64,000 nt of DNA, from the NCBI GenBank assembly GCA_000733355.1, contig JNVV01000003.1, forward strand, positions 1,220,999-1,284,998, read 5' to 3'. This document shows positions 12,392 through 22,587 of the stretch, piece by piece. Each line of letters opens with the position of its first letter. Positions within the stretch are counted from its first letter, which is position 1. A program made the position numbers and the translations under genes. The notes under the pieces are model-generated. The model saw only the letters and a list, made by a program, of their open reading frames with translations. It ran no database searches and was not told where the DNA came from. Source of the stretch: Falciphora oryzae (Eukaryota > Ascomycota > Sordariomycetes > Magnaporthales > Magnaporthaceae).

Positions 12392-14082
12392 ATGGAGTAC
12401 GACCGTTCCAAGAACCCCGAGCTCTTCTCGCCGGAATCGAGAAAGGGCGATATAATTGCCGTCAACGTCACTCTGCTCTCGTTTGCGACCCTAATCGTCG
12501 CTCTGCGCTTCTACACGCGCACTGCGGTCCTCCACACCGTCGGGCTGGACGACTGGCTCGTCCTCCTGTCTCTATTGCTTTTTGCCGCCTTGGTTGGCAA
12601 CGAGTTTGTCCGTACGTGCGGCACTCACGGGAGGGCTGTCTATTGGTTATCTTCTTTTGGCTGGTCTCGTGCTGACTAGGCCTCACTTGCAGTGGAAAGC
12701 AAAGGCCTCGGCCATCACATTGGGACTCTCCCGCAACCTGATGGCTTCAAGGAGTATTTGAGGGTTCGTCCATGACCCAGCTGATCCAAACCACATACTC
12801 CTTGGGCCACCCACTAATCCCGAGCGCTGCTAGGCCTTCTTCGTCAGCATCCAACTCTACAATGCTGCCATTGCTGCTGTCAAATTCACCTTCCTCGCCC
12901 AGTACTACCGGATCATGACGGTCAAAAAGATGAGGACGGCCGTCCTCATCGTGACCGCAATCGTGGGCGCCTGGTCCATGTCGCAGATGATTATGAGCCT
13001 GCTCACCTGCACTCCCGTCTCTGGATTCTGGGACCCGACCCCGGACACCGTCTGCCTCCCTGAGCTGGCAACGTGTAAGTCAAACCATATTTGGCCTGGC
13101 CAAACTGCGACTTTTTATCCTGACGTGATATATAGGGTACGCCAATGCCATCGGCAACATCATTGCGGATATCATGATCATCGTGCTGCCTCTGCCCATG
13201 ATCAAAAACCTGAAGTTGCCTCGCACGCAAAAGCTGGTGTTGGCGGGAATCTTCTGTCTCGGATTCTTGTAAGCAAGACTCCCTTTGATGTCGAGACCGG
13301 GTTTGATTATTTATGCTAACCACCCCCGTCTGGTCATTTAGCACATGTGGTATCAGCGCGAGCCGCATTCGGTTCCTTGGCACGCCCGTCGACACCACCT
13401 GGGACAACCTGGACGCCGAGGTATGTGGGAGAAAAGAAAACGCCGAAAAGAAAACCCTCCTGGAGTATGTCACTAACGTGTCTTTGCCACCCAGTTCTGG
13501 TCGCTCGCCGAAATCTGCAGCGGCATCGTGTGCGCCGTGCTGCCCACCCTGCGGCCCCTGGCCGGCCGGTGCTTCCCCAAGTACTTTGGGTCCCGCAGCA
13601 ACCGCTCCTACTTCCTCAGCCGGCAGACCGGGGCGACCTGGCAGCAGAAGGAGTTCGGCGGGGCCAACGGAGGAGGCGGCCAGAAGTCGCAGACGGCGCG
13701 CATGTCGCGCAGGGTGGCGGCCGCCGGGCAGGACGACGAGGAGATGATGCGGCCGTACACAAAGGACAACAAGTCGGAGCAGAGCAGCACGTACGAGGCT
13801 CAGGACGACGAGTTCGTCGAGATGCACGGGATCCCCGTGCCCATCCAGTCGCCCGCGTACCCGGACACCATTTACAGCAGAACCACAAAGGTCGTGGGCG
13901 GACCGGGGCAGGTGGCGGCGGGCGGTAGTGGTGGTGGTGGTAGTGGTATTGATGGTGGACGTACTCCTTCTACTATGCTCAAGGCGCCGCCGCGCAAGAG
14001 CTTATCCGGCGCGACGGGCACGCCGCTGCAGATTGCAGTGAGGCGGGACATCGTCGTGGAGGAGCACCCTAGACCGATATGA
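12392..14082 (+). CDS. PTH11-type rhodopsin-domain seven-helix membrane protein
   Basis: Six exons (12392-12611, 12693-12763, 12834-13074, 13136-13268, 13342-13420, 13495-14082) join in phase to 443 aa. The protein starts with a short extracellular segment, then the typical order of this fungal family: helix 1 (VNVTLLSFATLIVALRFYTR), GLDDWLVLLSLLLF, the ESKGLGHHIGTL loop, AAIAAVKFTFLAQYYRI, a TCTPVSGFWDP loop, IGNIIADIMIIVLPLPMIKNLKLP, an RIRFLG segment and EICSGIVCAVLPTLRPL in the last helix. The cytoplasmic tail of about 150 residues is polar and Gly-rich (GGSGGGGSG run). These proteins are GPCR-like sensors or unknown membrane proteins; PTH11 of the blast fungus acts in surface sensing. 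No CFEM domain is present. Ligand and pathway are unknown. A related gene follows 531 bp downstream. Confidence 0.88.
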
Positions 14083-14613
14083 TTTTTAATCGAACTTTGG
14101 AATTACTCCCATACAAGCCGTATCCGTCCATATTGTGACTATCGACTGAAAAATTAGCTTTCTTATGTCTGGCCACGTTGTTGCCATGCAAAACATTCAA
14201 GAGATTGTGGGGAGGCCGCTGTTGCAAGAAGTTGGCGGATAAGCTCCAATCCGCCAGCTTTCTTTGTTAGTGGCTCTTGTATACTGTTGTTTTCTTTGGC
14301 AGGGCATCAATGGCCTCGAGGGCCACCTGAACCAAGTAAAGTCTATCAAGGACAGTAACATGGGAATTTTCCCCGCCCTTGAAGTCACTCCGTTACAATC
14401 ATCTGTCTTCTCACTCCGTCCTCGCCCAGACCAAGGGTCCCCACTTTATATAACTCCCCTCAACTCCCAAGCTCCTCCTCCCACACGCCAATCAACATCG
14501 ACAACCAGCCAGAAAAAAATATCAATCTTTTCTCCATCAACCATCAGCCTGACTTTCTCGTAACAACTCATCGCACCGTCATCTTCCTCAAAGCACCCCG
14601 ACTTCTCGCAGCC
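14083..14613. other. intergenic region between two related membrane-protein genes
   Basis: 531 bp that should hold the 3' UTR of the upstream gene and the promoter of the downstream one. CT- and CA-rich tracts occur close to the ATG at 14614. No extra gene was seen. Confidence 0.5.
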
Positions 14614-15925
14614 ATGTTGGGTTTTCTCCTGGACGTCGTCGTCTTCCTCCTCTACGCGTTTTACCTTGCCACCACGGAGGCCACCACCACCTCCATCGTC
14701 CTCGGCGCTGCCTACGACGGCAGTCAGACCTCCCTCTTCGCCCCGGCCGAGCCGCTGCTCATGCTGGTCGTCTGCTCGTCCCACGCCTTCCTCCTCGCCT
14801 TCCTCGCGGGTGCGACCTAGGCCAAGATCCGTTTCATGAATGGGCCGCTCGGCTGGCTGAACGATGCTGTCCTCTTGGCTGTCCTGGTTCGTGCTTTCAT
14901 GTCCCAGACCTTTGGGCTTGGATCAGAAAGGGGTTTCAAAGTGTGCTAATCGAAATATCTCTTCGCAGGTCTGTGCCGCAACCCAGATCGCCTTGATCTG
15001 GTCCGTGGCGATACGGGAAGCGGGATATCAACCGGACCAGAGATCTCCTTCCCATCTCCTGAGCGTATGCAAGCTTCGGCACAGATCACAGTGGTTAAAT
15101 ACATCTCTCTTTGAGTCGCAAGCTAATGAAGCCTTTGTAGAACCTGAACTCGAGCTGCTCTTGGCACACCGTGGCCATGTTCCTCACCAAGACGTCGGTC
15201 GCCTGCACTGTCCAGCGCTATCCTCTCAGGAGGCGGCACTGGAGCGAGGCAGCTATTGCCATGCCCAAGTGTGGAATATACGCGCTCATGTGCTTGTTCC
15301 TCATGACGTATCGGTGCGAGAAGAAGGCTGCTCCGCCCTCTCTTCTGGTAACCTGCCCCGGCCAGGTAGGTTCCAACTCCAAAGAGAGACTTGCCTTTTG
15401 GGTCAAGATTAGTTTGTGCTAACCCAAGTGGCCCGTCCTCTTTGATTTCACTACAGCAAGGGCGTCGGCTTCTGGTAATGATGTGGAATGTTCTTACCGA
15501 GATGAGCCTTTTCAACGCCATCGAGCCAATGAGAAAGGAACTCAACTTGATCAGGACGAGGTCGATAGTTGGCTACGCATCCTTTACACGAGTCTTGTGA
15601 GTTGGCACCTGTCGTTTCTCTCAACCCAATATCTTGCTGTCCCAGTGCAGGCCAGCCAGCTAACTTCATGCCTCCCAACCCATGTAACAGGGTCGCCGGA
15701 CTTGCCATCCTTCGCTTTTACTGCCTCGCGATCCACGCTCGTTACGGAGCCTCCTCTCCGACCAGCGCCGCAGCTATGATTTGTGCTCAAGTCGAGCCGT
15801 TCCTGGCTGTTCTGAGCGCCGTCACGATATCGCTGGTTGTTTTCCCATCCGATAACTTGAACTTGGCTCTCTGGTGGAAAAACAGAGTCCGCCGTGATTA
15901 TTACCGGCGCCACCACACCGACTAG
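14614..15925 (+). CDS. rhodopsin-domain (PTH11-related) membrane protein with one in-frame TAG
   Basis: Five exons (14614-14886, 14969-15064, 15141-15365, 15457-15596, 15691-15925) join with consistent phases over 323 codons, but codon 69 (14818-14820) is TAG. Sequence before and after the TAG is coding-like and hydrophobic. Visible segments are MLGFLLDVVVFLLYAFYL, LLMLVVCSSHAFLLAFLAG, LNDAVLLAVLVCAATQIAL, a TKTSVACTVQRY segment that resembles the family's TK-x-S-x4-YRRL element, and a C-terminal core with FTRVLVAGLAILRFYCLAI and MICAQVEPFLAVLSA, which matches the family's IC-x-Q-V-E-x8-A-x2-PCLRPF region. It looks like a distant relative of the upstream neighbour. All five exons and four splice pairs are intact, which is unusual for a dead gene. 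It may be a recent pseudogene, or the UAG may be edited or read through. Exon 3 and exon 4 ends are the least certain. Confidence 0.6.
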
Positions 15926-16167
15926 CATCAATGTAGTTGAAGCTGGCAAGGCCCACCGAGGATAGGCCATGGAAGAAAGACTTGTTCTCACTTTAGCTTT
16001 ATCAAGCTTCAAGAGTAACGATGGCCGGTGGACCAGCCAAGAAGAGAGAGAGAGTATGGGTTCCCCTGATTTCAAGGGAAGAATTCTGTCCGTTAAAAGT
16101 CAAAGAATCATATTTAATCCAAGTACTTCCACTTCCTCTACGAACTCTACAGACCTTTGATGCTTGT

Positions 16168-16467
16168 TGTTGGATTGCACTGGCCTGTGCAGGCAATCGG
16201 CAGAGCCTAGAAAAAGCCGGATCCTCCGGTCCCGTGATCTCTGATCACGGGATCCGAGGACCCGCAAGCCCGCGGAGGCTGGGAGCAGGAGAAGGGCCCT
16301 TTGATGATCTGGATCGTGTATATATAGCCTCCCTTCTGCTCCCTCTCTGGCAGATAGATTCCTTTCCTCTTCGTGCACAATAGATTATGATTCCTCTGAT
16401 ATAAGGGATCATTGTTCGCCTCTTTTGGAGATCTCCGAGCCCACAGGAGTACATACTCCTACCAACA
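16168..16467 (-). mobile_element. solo LTR, copy B, with 5-bp target duplication
   Basis: On the minus strand the element runs from TGTTGGTAGGAGT to ATCCAACA (300 bp). It is flanked by CTTGT at 16163-16167 and 16468-16472. It shares its first ~150 bp with copies at 208, 51906 and 56407; the 3' half is more diverged and contains an inverted repeat around GTGATCAGAGATCAC. No internal region is present. Confidence 0.9.
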
Positions 16468-16472
16468 CTTGT

Positions 16473-17487
16473 TACACCAAGAGCAAGTTCTCTGGCATAG
16501 CCTAAGTCTGGCTGGGAGCCATTTGTGCACGGGGACTTGCATATGAGGAGGTCTGGAGTTGCGTCATAGGTCGTAGTTCCGGTTATTCAGCCAACAAAGG
16601 AGTCAACGTGGAAGTTCTTCGTTACTTAAAATCCTCCAAAAGTAAACAGGCACGGGCTTTTGTGGATACCCCATGACACAACGATCTGTGCCCTGAAGAG
16701 AAGCCAAAACCATTATGAACGAGTATAAGAAGTGAAATCTTCACCGATTGTCTCAAAGATCCGTTAACTTCCCATCCTTTTAAACTATCCGATTTCATGT
16801 CCCCCGTGGTAAAATCCACGTCCTTCCCAAATGAGATGAAGTAAAGCATCGCAATTTAAAGGCAATTTTCATAAATTCGTAAATTCGCAGGGTGCCACGC
16901 CCTAAAACCCTAGTGTCGAAAAGGCGGGAAGATGGGGACCCATGTCGTTGGGATATTTGGAATAAAACCGAAAAGAAAAACAATAGGACCGGGTGAAAAT
17001 TTACCCGTTTAATGCCATTAGGGCATGGAAAGGGGCTGTTTTTGGGTTCAAAAAGGAAGAAAGCACGCCGAACGCCAATGTTGAATCCTAAACGCGGAAA
17101 GAAAGGAAACAATTCGATTTTGTGGTGAAGTGAGAGCGTTACGCTCGACGTTAGTAGTGGTACCGGCGGTGCCGGTTATGCGGTGAGTGGGGGTTACCGT
17201 CGTCGTAGTGCAATTCGTTGGCGGGATTAGGGCCTTGGAGTTGCTACTCCATAGGTAGCTACATAATGAATATCTAGCTCATCAACCTGTGTTTCCATGT
17301 GGTTCATGCGCCTTTGCGATTCGGCATGTCGGGAGGCGGCGGAGGCCTCGGAGGCTTGGATCAACCACTTTTGTTCGCTTTGTTCCTAGCCATAAATTTC
17401 GACTGACGGGCTGGACTGAACCGCAATACAATTCCCGAGTTCCTCAGTGCCGAGATTCGCTCGATCGCAACGCTCATCACGCCCGGC
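16473..17487. other. intergenic, relatively AT-rich, no gene recognised
   Basis: Lower GC than the rest of the window. ORFs lack motifs. It might be an old, mutated repeat, but no related copy was seen in the window. Confidence 0.4.
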
Positions 17488-18540
17488 TCACAGGCCCCCT
17501 GTGCTCATGAGTTGTTCCATGTCGTAGTTGTAATGCTGGCCAAAGCTACGCCCGGGCTGGAACTCGACCCCGTAGAGGCCGACGGTGTTGACGAGCTTGG
17601 GGTCCCAGTGCCTCAAGCAGTAGTCCGCAATCATATCGAGTCCTGTCATGAGCATTCCACCCAGAACGCGCGGTCAGCAAGGGCTTAAAAAGGTNNNNNN
17701 NNNNNNNNNNNNNNNNNNNNNNNNNNNNNNNNNNNNNNNNNNNNNNNNNNNNNNNNNNNNNNNNNNNNNNNNNNNNNNNNNNNNNNNNNNNNNNNNNNNN
17801 NNNNNNNNNNNNNNNNNNNNNNNNNNNNNNNNNNNNNNNNNNNNNNNNNNNNNNNNNAACCAATCATCCCTCCCCCAGAAGAAGCGCAGCACTCACCAGC
17901 ACCAGCACCGCCAGACGTCCACAGCTCTCCCTCGCCCTCCCCATCGAACGGCTTCCCGTCAACGACCCAGCGCAGGTCCGCCCACTCCACGCCCGGGTGC
18001 ATCTTGCGGGCCAGCGGCAGCGCCATGCGGTTCGTGGTCACCCGCTTCCCGGCCAGGTCGACGGCGTCGGCGAGCCACATGGCGCCCGTGCACGTCGTCA
18101 TCCACACCCTGGTCCTCGCCCACGCCTCGCGCATGAAGCGGGCGGCGCCCTCGGGCCGCACGCTGGGCAGGTTGCCGCCGACGAGGACCAGGTCCAGGTC
18201 GCGCGGGCAGTCGTCGTACGTGACGTTGGGCATGTAGCGGAACTGCGCGGTGAGCAGCGTCGGCTCGAGCGTCGAGGCCATGTAGTAGACCTGCAGGTCG
18301 TCGATGCCGAGCGGGAGCAGGGCCTGGACCGACGGGTCCAGCTCGGCGCCGACGGCCATGTACTCCTTGGTCAGGTTGCCGAAGATGTCGATGCCCATGA
18401 TGTCGGAGAGCTGGACGCTGTCGAGGAATTAGCTCGCTGTCCTTTTCCCTTGCGTGTGCAAGCTGTTGGGGGCCTCTCTATCCCACTCACCTCTCCAGCA
18501 TCACGCCTATGCGGTAAGTCTTGGGGGAGGTAGCGGCCAT
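17488..18540 (-). CDS. DJ-1/PfpI family protein (isonitrile-hydratase/ThiJ-like)
   Basis: Three exons (18540-18491, 18417-17897, 17642-17488) give 241 aa with consistent phases; the second intron contains the 163-nt assembly gap. The fold is recognisable as the class-I glutamine amidotransferase-like DJ-1/PfpI type: IGVMLE start, DLVLVGGNLP, the nucleophile elbow TTCTGAMWLADAVDLAGKRV with the candidate catalytic Cys, RVTTNRMAL, then WVVDGK and LWTSGGAGAGLDMIADYC at the end of the domain. The C-terminus includes FQPGRSFGQHYNYDMEQLM. Family members include isonitrile hydratases, glyoxalase III-like enzymes and unknown cytosolic proteins; the substrate cannot be read from sequence. No AraC-type DNA-binding domain is fused. 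Because the gap lies between a normal GTGAGT donor and an ACAG acceptor, coding sequence is probably not lost, though a small hidden exon cannot be excluded. Confidence 0.85.
17695..17857. other. assembly gap (163 N)
   Basis: A run of N inside the second intron of the DJ-1/PfpI gene. With the gap the intron is 254 bp, longer than the others in this window. Confidence 0.99.
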
Positions 18541-19224
18541 GTTCACCGTGGTATGGGGTTGGACAGGATCGAGGAAAGTCGGATTGGCGAAGAAGGTAGT
18601 GCAGTGTGGTCGGTTGTGAGTCGATGGTGTTCTTGGTTTGGGAGACGGAGAGCTGGGCCGCGCTGTATATATATCCCCCAGCTCTCGGGGCCGGCGCATC
18701 TGGAGCAAATCACCACTCCGTCTGACATCGGTGGCAGCGGTGCGATTCGGTGATACTGACTTGCCAAGGAAGCCCATGCAGGAACGACAACAGACTTCCT
18801 CAGCTGTTGCAAGCGCTGCACGCGTTGCATCCAATGGCGTCGCGGGGTCGAGATCGACGAGAAGCGCCCCGCTAATTAGCTGAAGCCTCCGACCTGCATC
18901 GGACGTTGAGCTTGGGCCGCCCCATCGAGCACATTTGCGCGAGAACGAGGATACTAGCCGAACTAAAACAGGTAGATGTAAAGCAAGCTGGACTACACCG
19001 CTTAAGATATAATACGGAACATTGGGAGGGTATCCTGCACCTGCATCGAGGTGGAGTGGGCTGTCACTATGGGCAAACAGATTATTCGAACGAGTGAGAT
19101 TAAGCTACAGCCAAAGAGCCCCCTCCATACACATTACCGCATTACACTATTAAGGAATTATGATGTAGCACAGGATATCACCCGTCCCCAGGCAGTACCG
19201 GGTATCGTACAAGACATGACGCCT
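18541..19224. other. intergenic region upstream of the DJ-1/PfpI gene
   Basis: Holds the DJ-1 promoter on the minus strand (TATATATA at 18666-18673, about 125 bp upstream of its ATG) and the 3' region of the tyrosinase gene. No gene was recognised. Confidence 0.5.
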
Positions 19225-20809
19225 TTACATGTAGACGTAGCAGAACTCCCCACCCTTGCCACCGAGCGTGTTGAGCAGGCTGGCGAGCTTGACGTCGGCG
19301 CCGTTGACACCAAGGTTGACGAGGTCGTCAAGGGAGGCGCGGCGTCCAGCACCCGTGTTGCCGCCCACACTAGTGAGACGGGCCTCCAGGTCCTGCATCT
19401 GCCAGATCCAATACACGCGATCAATCATGGCGTGGTGCACGTAAAAGTAGATGTCGCCAGGCGAGGTGTAAATGTCACCGCCAGGGTCCCCACCGACGGT
19501 GAAGTGTCCCATAGCGTGCACGCCGGAGGGGTTCTGCATGGTGTTCTGGAAGCTCACGATGTCGTTGCTCCGGGTGATGAGGGCGTAGGTCTTGTCGGCC
19601 GTGGTCTGTGCGGCGTTGGCCTTGCTGATGCTGCGCTTGAGGCAGCGGGGGTTGTACTGGAGGGAGCTGCCGGGGCCGAGGTTCACCTTCACGTCGGCGA
19701 ACGGTCCGGACTCGACGCAGGCGCCGGGCCTGGGCGAGTTGCCGCTGAGGCTGGACGCGTTTCCGTTGAAGAGGGGCGAGTTCTCGGGGTCCTTGGCGTA
19801 GCGGTCCCAGTTCCAGTACGGCTGGTAGCCGGTGTAGCCACACTCGTTGCGGAGGGCTTGCTCGAAGGCCCATGTGAAGTAGCGATGCCAGCCCAAGAAG
19901 TTTGCAGTGTTGTGGATTGACGGGGTTTGCTGGATGTGAGCGACGAGGAAGTCGTCGTAGCGGCTCTTGGCGCCGGGCGCTTCGGAGGCGCTGAGCTTGG
20001 AGGGCTTGTTCATGAGGCACTTGACCGCGGCGATATATTCCTCACGCTTAGGAACAGGAAGATCGCTCCTGTTGTATGGAATTAGCATTAGCAGCTAGCT
20101 GGGACAACGAGCTGCCGACTAGGGACTTATCTTACCACTCGTATCGAACGGCGGCGTTCTGAAGAGTGCAGCCGCTGCTGGCAACATTGCTTGTAGAGAA
20201 CGACTCAAGCTTGCTGAAGCTAGAGTCTCTAAGCTTATCCACAACATCCGCAGGGTAGGCCCGGGATGTGATAGGCGAGGCAGCAGGGGGCGCCGAGGTG
20301 GCGACGGTAGTGGTGGGAGCAGCGGCAGCGCTGCTGCTAGAGCTACTGGTGGCAGATGTGGTGGCCTCGGGGGCGCTGGGGGCCTCAGGGGTGTTGTTGG
20401 TGGGCTCCGCAGGGTCGCTGGTAGTAGACGTGCTCGAGCTGGGGGACACAGTCTGGGCGGAAGATTCGGAGGTGGAAGCCGAGGAGGCAGAGGCCGAAGT
20501 GGTGGAGGCCGAGGCGGCAGATGTGAAGATGGTCGACAGAATCGACTGACTGGAAGGAGAAGAAACGGCGGCCGAACCGGCCGGTATGGGCACGGTAGTA
20601 GTGCTGGCGGAGCTAGCCGCTGAAGACTCGGGGGTAGTCACCCCAGAGGAAGAGAGAGATTTGACGGACGCGCTGGACGCCGTCTCGTTAGGGGGGTCAA
20701 CCCAGACCACCGACGTGGTCGTGACGGGACGGACAGCCTTGCAGGCGTGGGGCCGGGCATGGCCCGCGGCCATAAAGCAGGCCCCGATGATACAGTGGGA
20801 AAAGCGCAT
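19225..20809 (-). CDS. secreted tyrosinase / catechol-oxidase-like copper enzyme
   Basis: Two exons (20809-20136 and 20068-19225, phases consistent) give 505 aa. A signal peptide (to about residue 19) is followed by ~170 residues very rich in Ser, Thr, Ala and Pro, probably O-glycosylated. The tyrosinase domain starts near residue 220 (YEWSDLPVPKREEYIAAVKC). CuA ligands are H269, H277 and H286 (in AHIQ, SIHN and GWHRYF). CuB ligands are H409, H413 and H436 or H437 (in VHAMGHF and YVHHAMIDRVYW). The enzyme should oxidise phenols or catechols to quinones outside the cell, for melanin or phenolic detoxification. The Cys that forms a thioether bridge two residues before the second CuA His in classical tyrosinases is replaced by Ser275. 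The C-terminus stops soon after the domain, so the removable lid domain of long tyrosinases is missing. Confidence 0.92.
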
Positions 20810-22587
20810 CGTGGATCTGGTCCAGGAGTGTGTAGGTCAGGTTGGTTGCTTGCAACAAAGACTGATGAGTATAAAGTTGAAGTTCGCGGAAAGGACTCGA
20901 GTTCGTATGGGAGGAAAGGCCGTCTCAGGCGAGAGTAGAGCGAATGACAAGAGCTACAAGCTCGGAAGTAATGCTGGTGTAGAAAGTGGTGATGTTGAGC
21001 GCAAGTTACGAGAGCTGCTGAACGAAAGGAGGCGGCGTCTGCCGGTTGAAGGAAGAAACGAATGACGATGAGGAAGAAACGAATGACAGGCGGTGCCCGA
21101 GAGAGGACGAAACAACCCGCCAACGAACTACAAGACAGGTAAAGAAACCTAGAGAGAAAGCCCACCAACAGCGAGGCGGAAGCGAGGGCGGGCACATCGC
21201 TTTTGAAGGCCGCAAAGGAGCATCGTCGCTGGCGGGCGCGGGCCCCTCGCAAGCCAGCTGGGAGGCAGGCATGGGACCGGCAAACACGAGATAGAGGGGT
21301 GGACTCTCGGCATCATGGCTTCCTTTCGGCAACCATCGTACGGCTCTACCTCCCACTTGCCGCCGCTTTTCGCCCAAGATTGTGACGGCGAGCCGGAGAT
21401 GCAACCTCGAGGCGTTGCGGCGGCGTTGCTGGGACCCTGGTGGGCCTCTGTGCCTGGATAATGGCAATCTAGTGGGGACAAAAATAGGACGCTAGGCTAT
21501 TTCAGGCCAGAAGGGACCCTCCCCCAGGGATGACAGGATCCTCGATCGGTTTGGTTCAGTCGTGAGCTTTGGCTCCCATGCGATTGGATAGTCGGGGCCA
21601 AGGCGAGGTTGCCATGCGTGCAGTCTGCGGAGCCTTCCGGCGAACCGTTCACGACCGTTGTGGGAAATCTCGTGGCCACCAGGTTTGCGCTCAGACTAGA
21701 AGCCGGTCGCTAAGGTTCTCCCAAGATTGTGATGGCCTTGGGCCCGGCGAAGGATGTGTGTGCTGCGCCAACCAGGCAATCAGCATTGTTGGTATTCCAT
21801 TATATCCCTTACAGCACCGCCTCCCGCATCAGAGCAGGCCGGCCAGATGGCCCGAACAAGCAGCACAAGTAATTTGATGGCAGCACGTCTCTCGACTTGG
21901 CACGTCAACAGCTGCCTTGCTTGCTTGCCCACATCCGACCCGTCAGCTCAACCGATCAGTCAGTGAGGTTACCAGCCAGTGGGGTCCAAGTCCAAATTGT
22001 TTGCGGCCGTGCGCAGCAACGTCGTATTGCAGAAGCAAGAATGTTTCAGGGGACTGAGCGATCCCAGGGGCTCGCGGCGGTCGGGCCACCCGCAAAGCGA
22101 AATGAGCCGCACTTTACACGGGCGGCGCGTCGACGACAGCTCACACCTGTCGCCAATTTGGGTAACCGAACTGAGGCCGCTGGTAAGGCCTGCCAAGAGT
22201 GATTGCGCGATAAAGTCGGGCCACCAGCCGAGCCCCCTTCCATGTTCTTTTCAAGGGATCGAGCGATCGGAAAGCGACGCGTTGGGGCGTGGCAGCAAAG
22301 CCTTCCGAGAATCCCCACCAACGTCGCATCAGGCGGACCCGACGGAGCCCAACCTGAGCCAAGCCGTCGACACGAGCAAGTCATCGCTTGATTTACATAC
22401 CATTCATCCCACGAGCGTGACGGCAGCGATGCATTCGTCACAAGGCAAAGGGCTGCCGGCCACGCCGCAATATTTCCCGCAGCCACAACTCCTCTAAGCT
22501 CGCTGTCGAGGCAGGATATGGGTAACATGTTATTTAAAGACCTGGAGACCTTGGCAGTCCTCCCCTCGGTACCTCGAATTACGCTAT
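20810..22587. other. intergenic, no gene recognised
   Basis: About 1.8 kb with the tyrosinase promoter and the 3' region of the carboxylesterase gene. ORFs on both strands have no motifs. Confidence 0.45.

Noticed and set aside
13003..13827. 274-codon minus-strand ORF over the rhodopsin-domain gene
   Set aside because: Crosses three well-supported introns and has no motif.
19051..19920. 289-codon plus-strand ORF over the tyrosinase
   Set aside because: Antisense shadow of the copper-binding exon; no own motifs.
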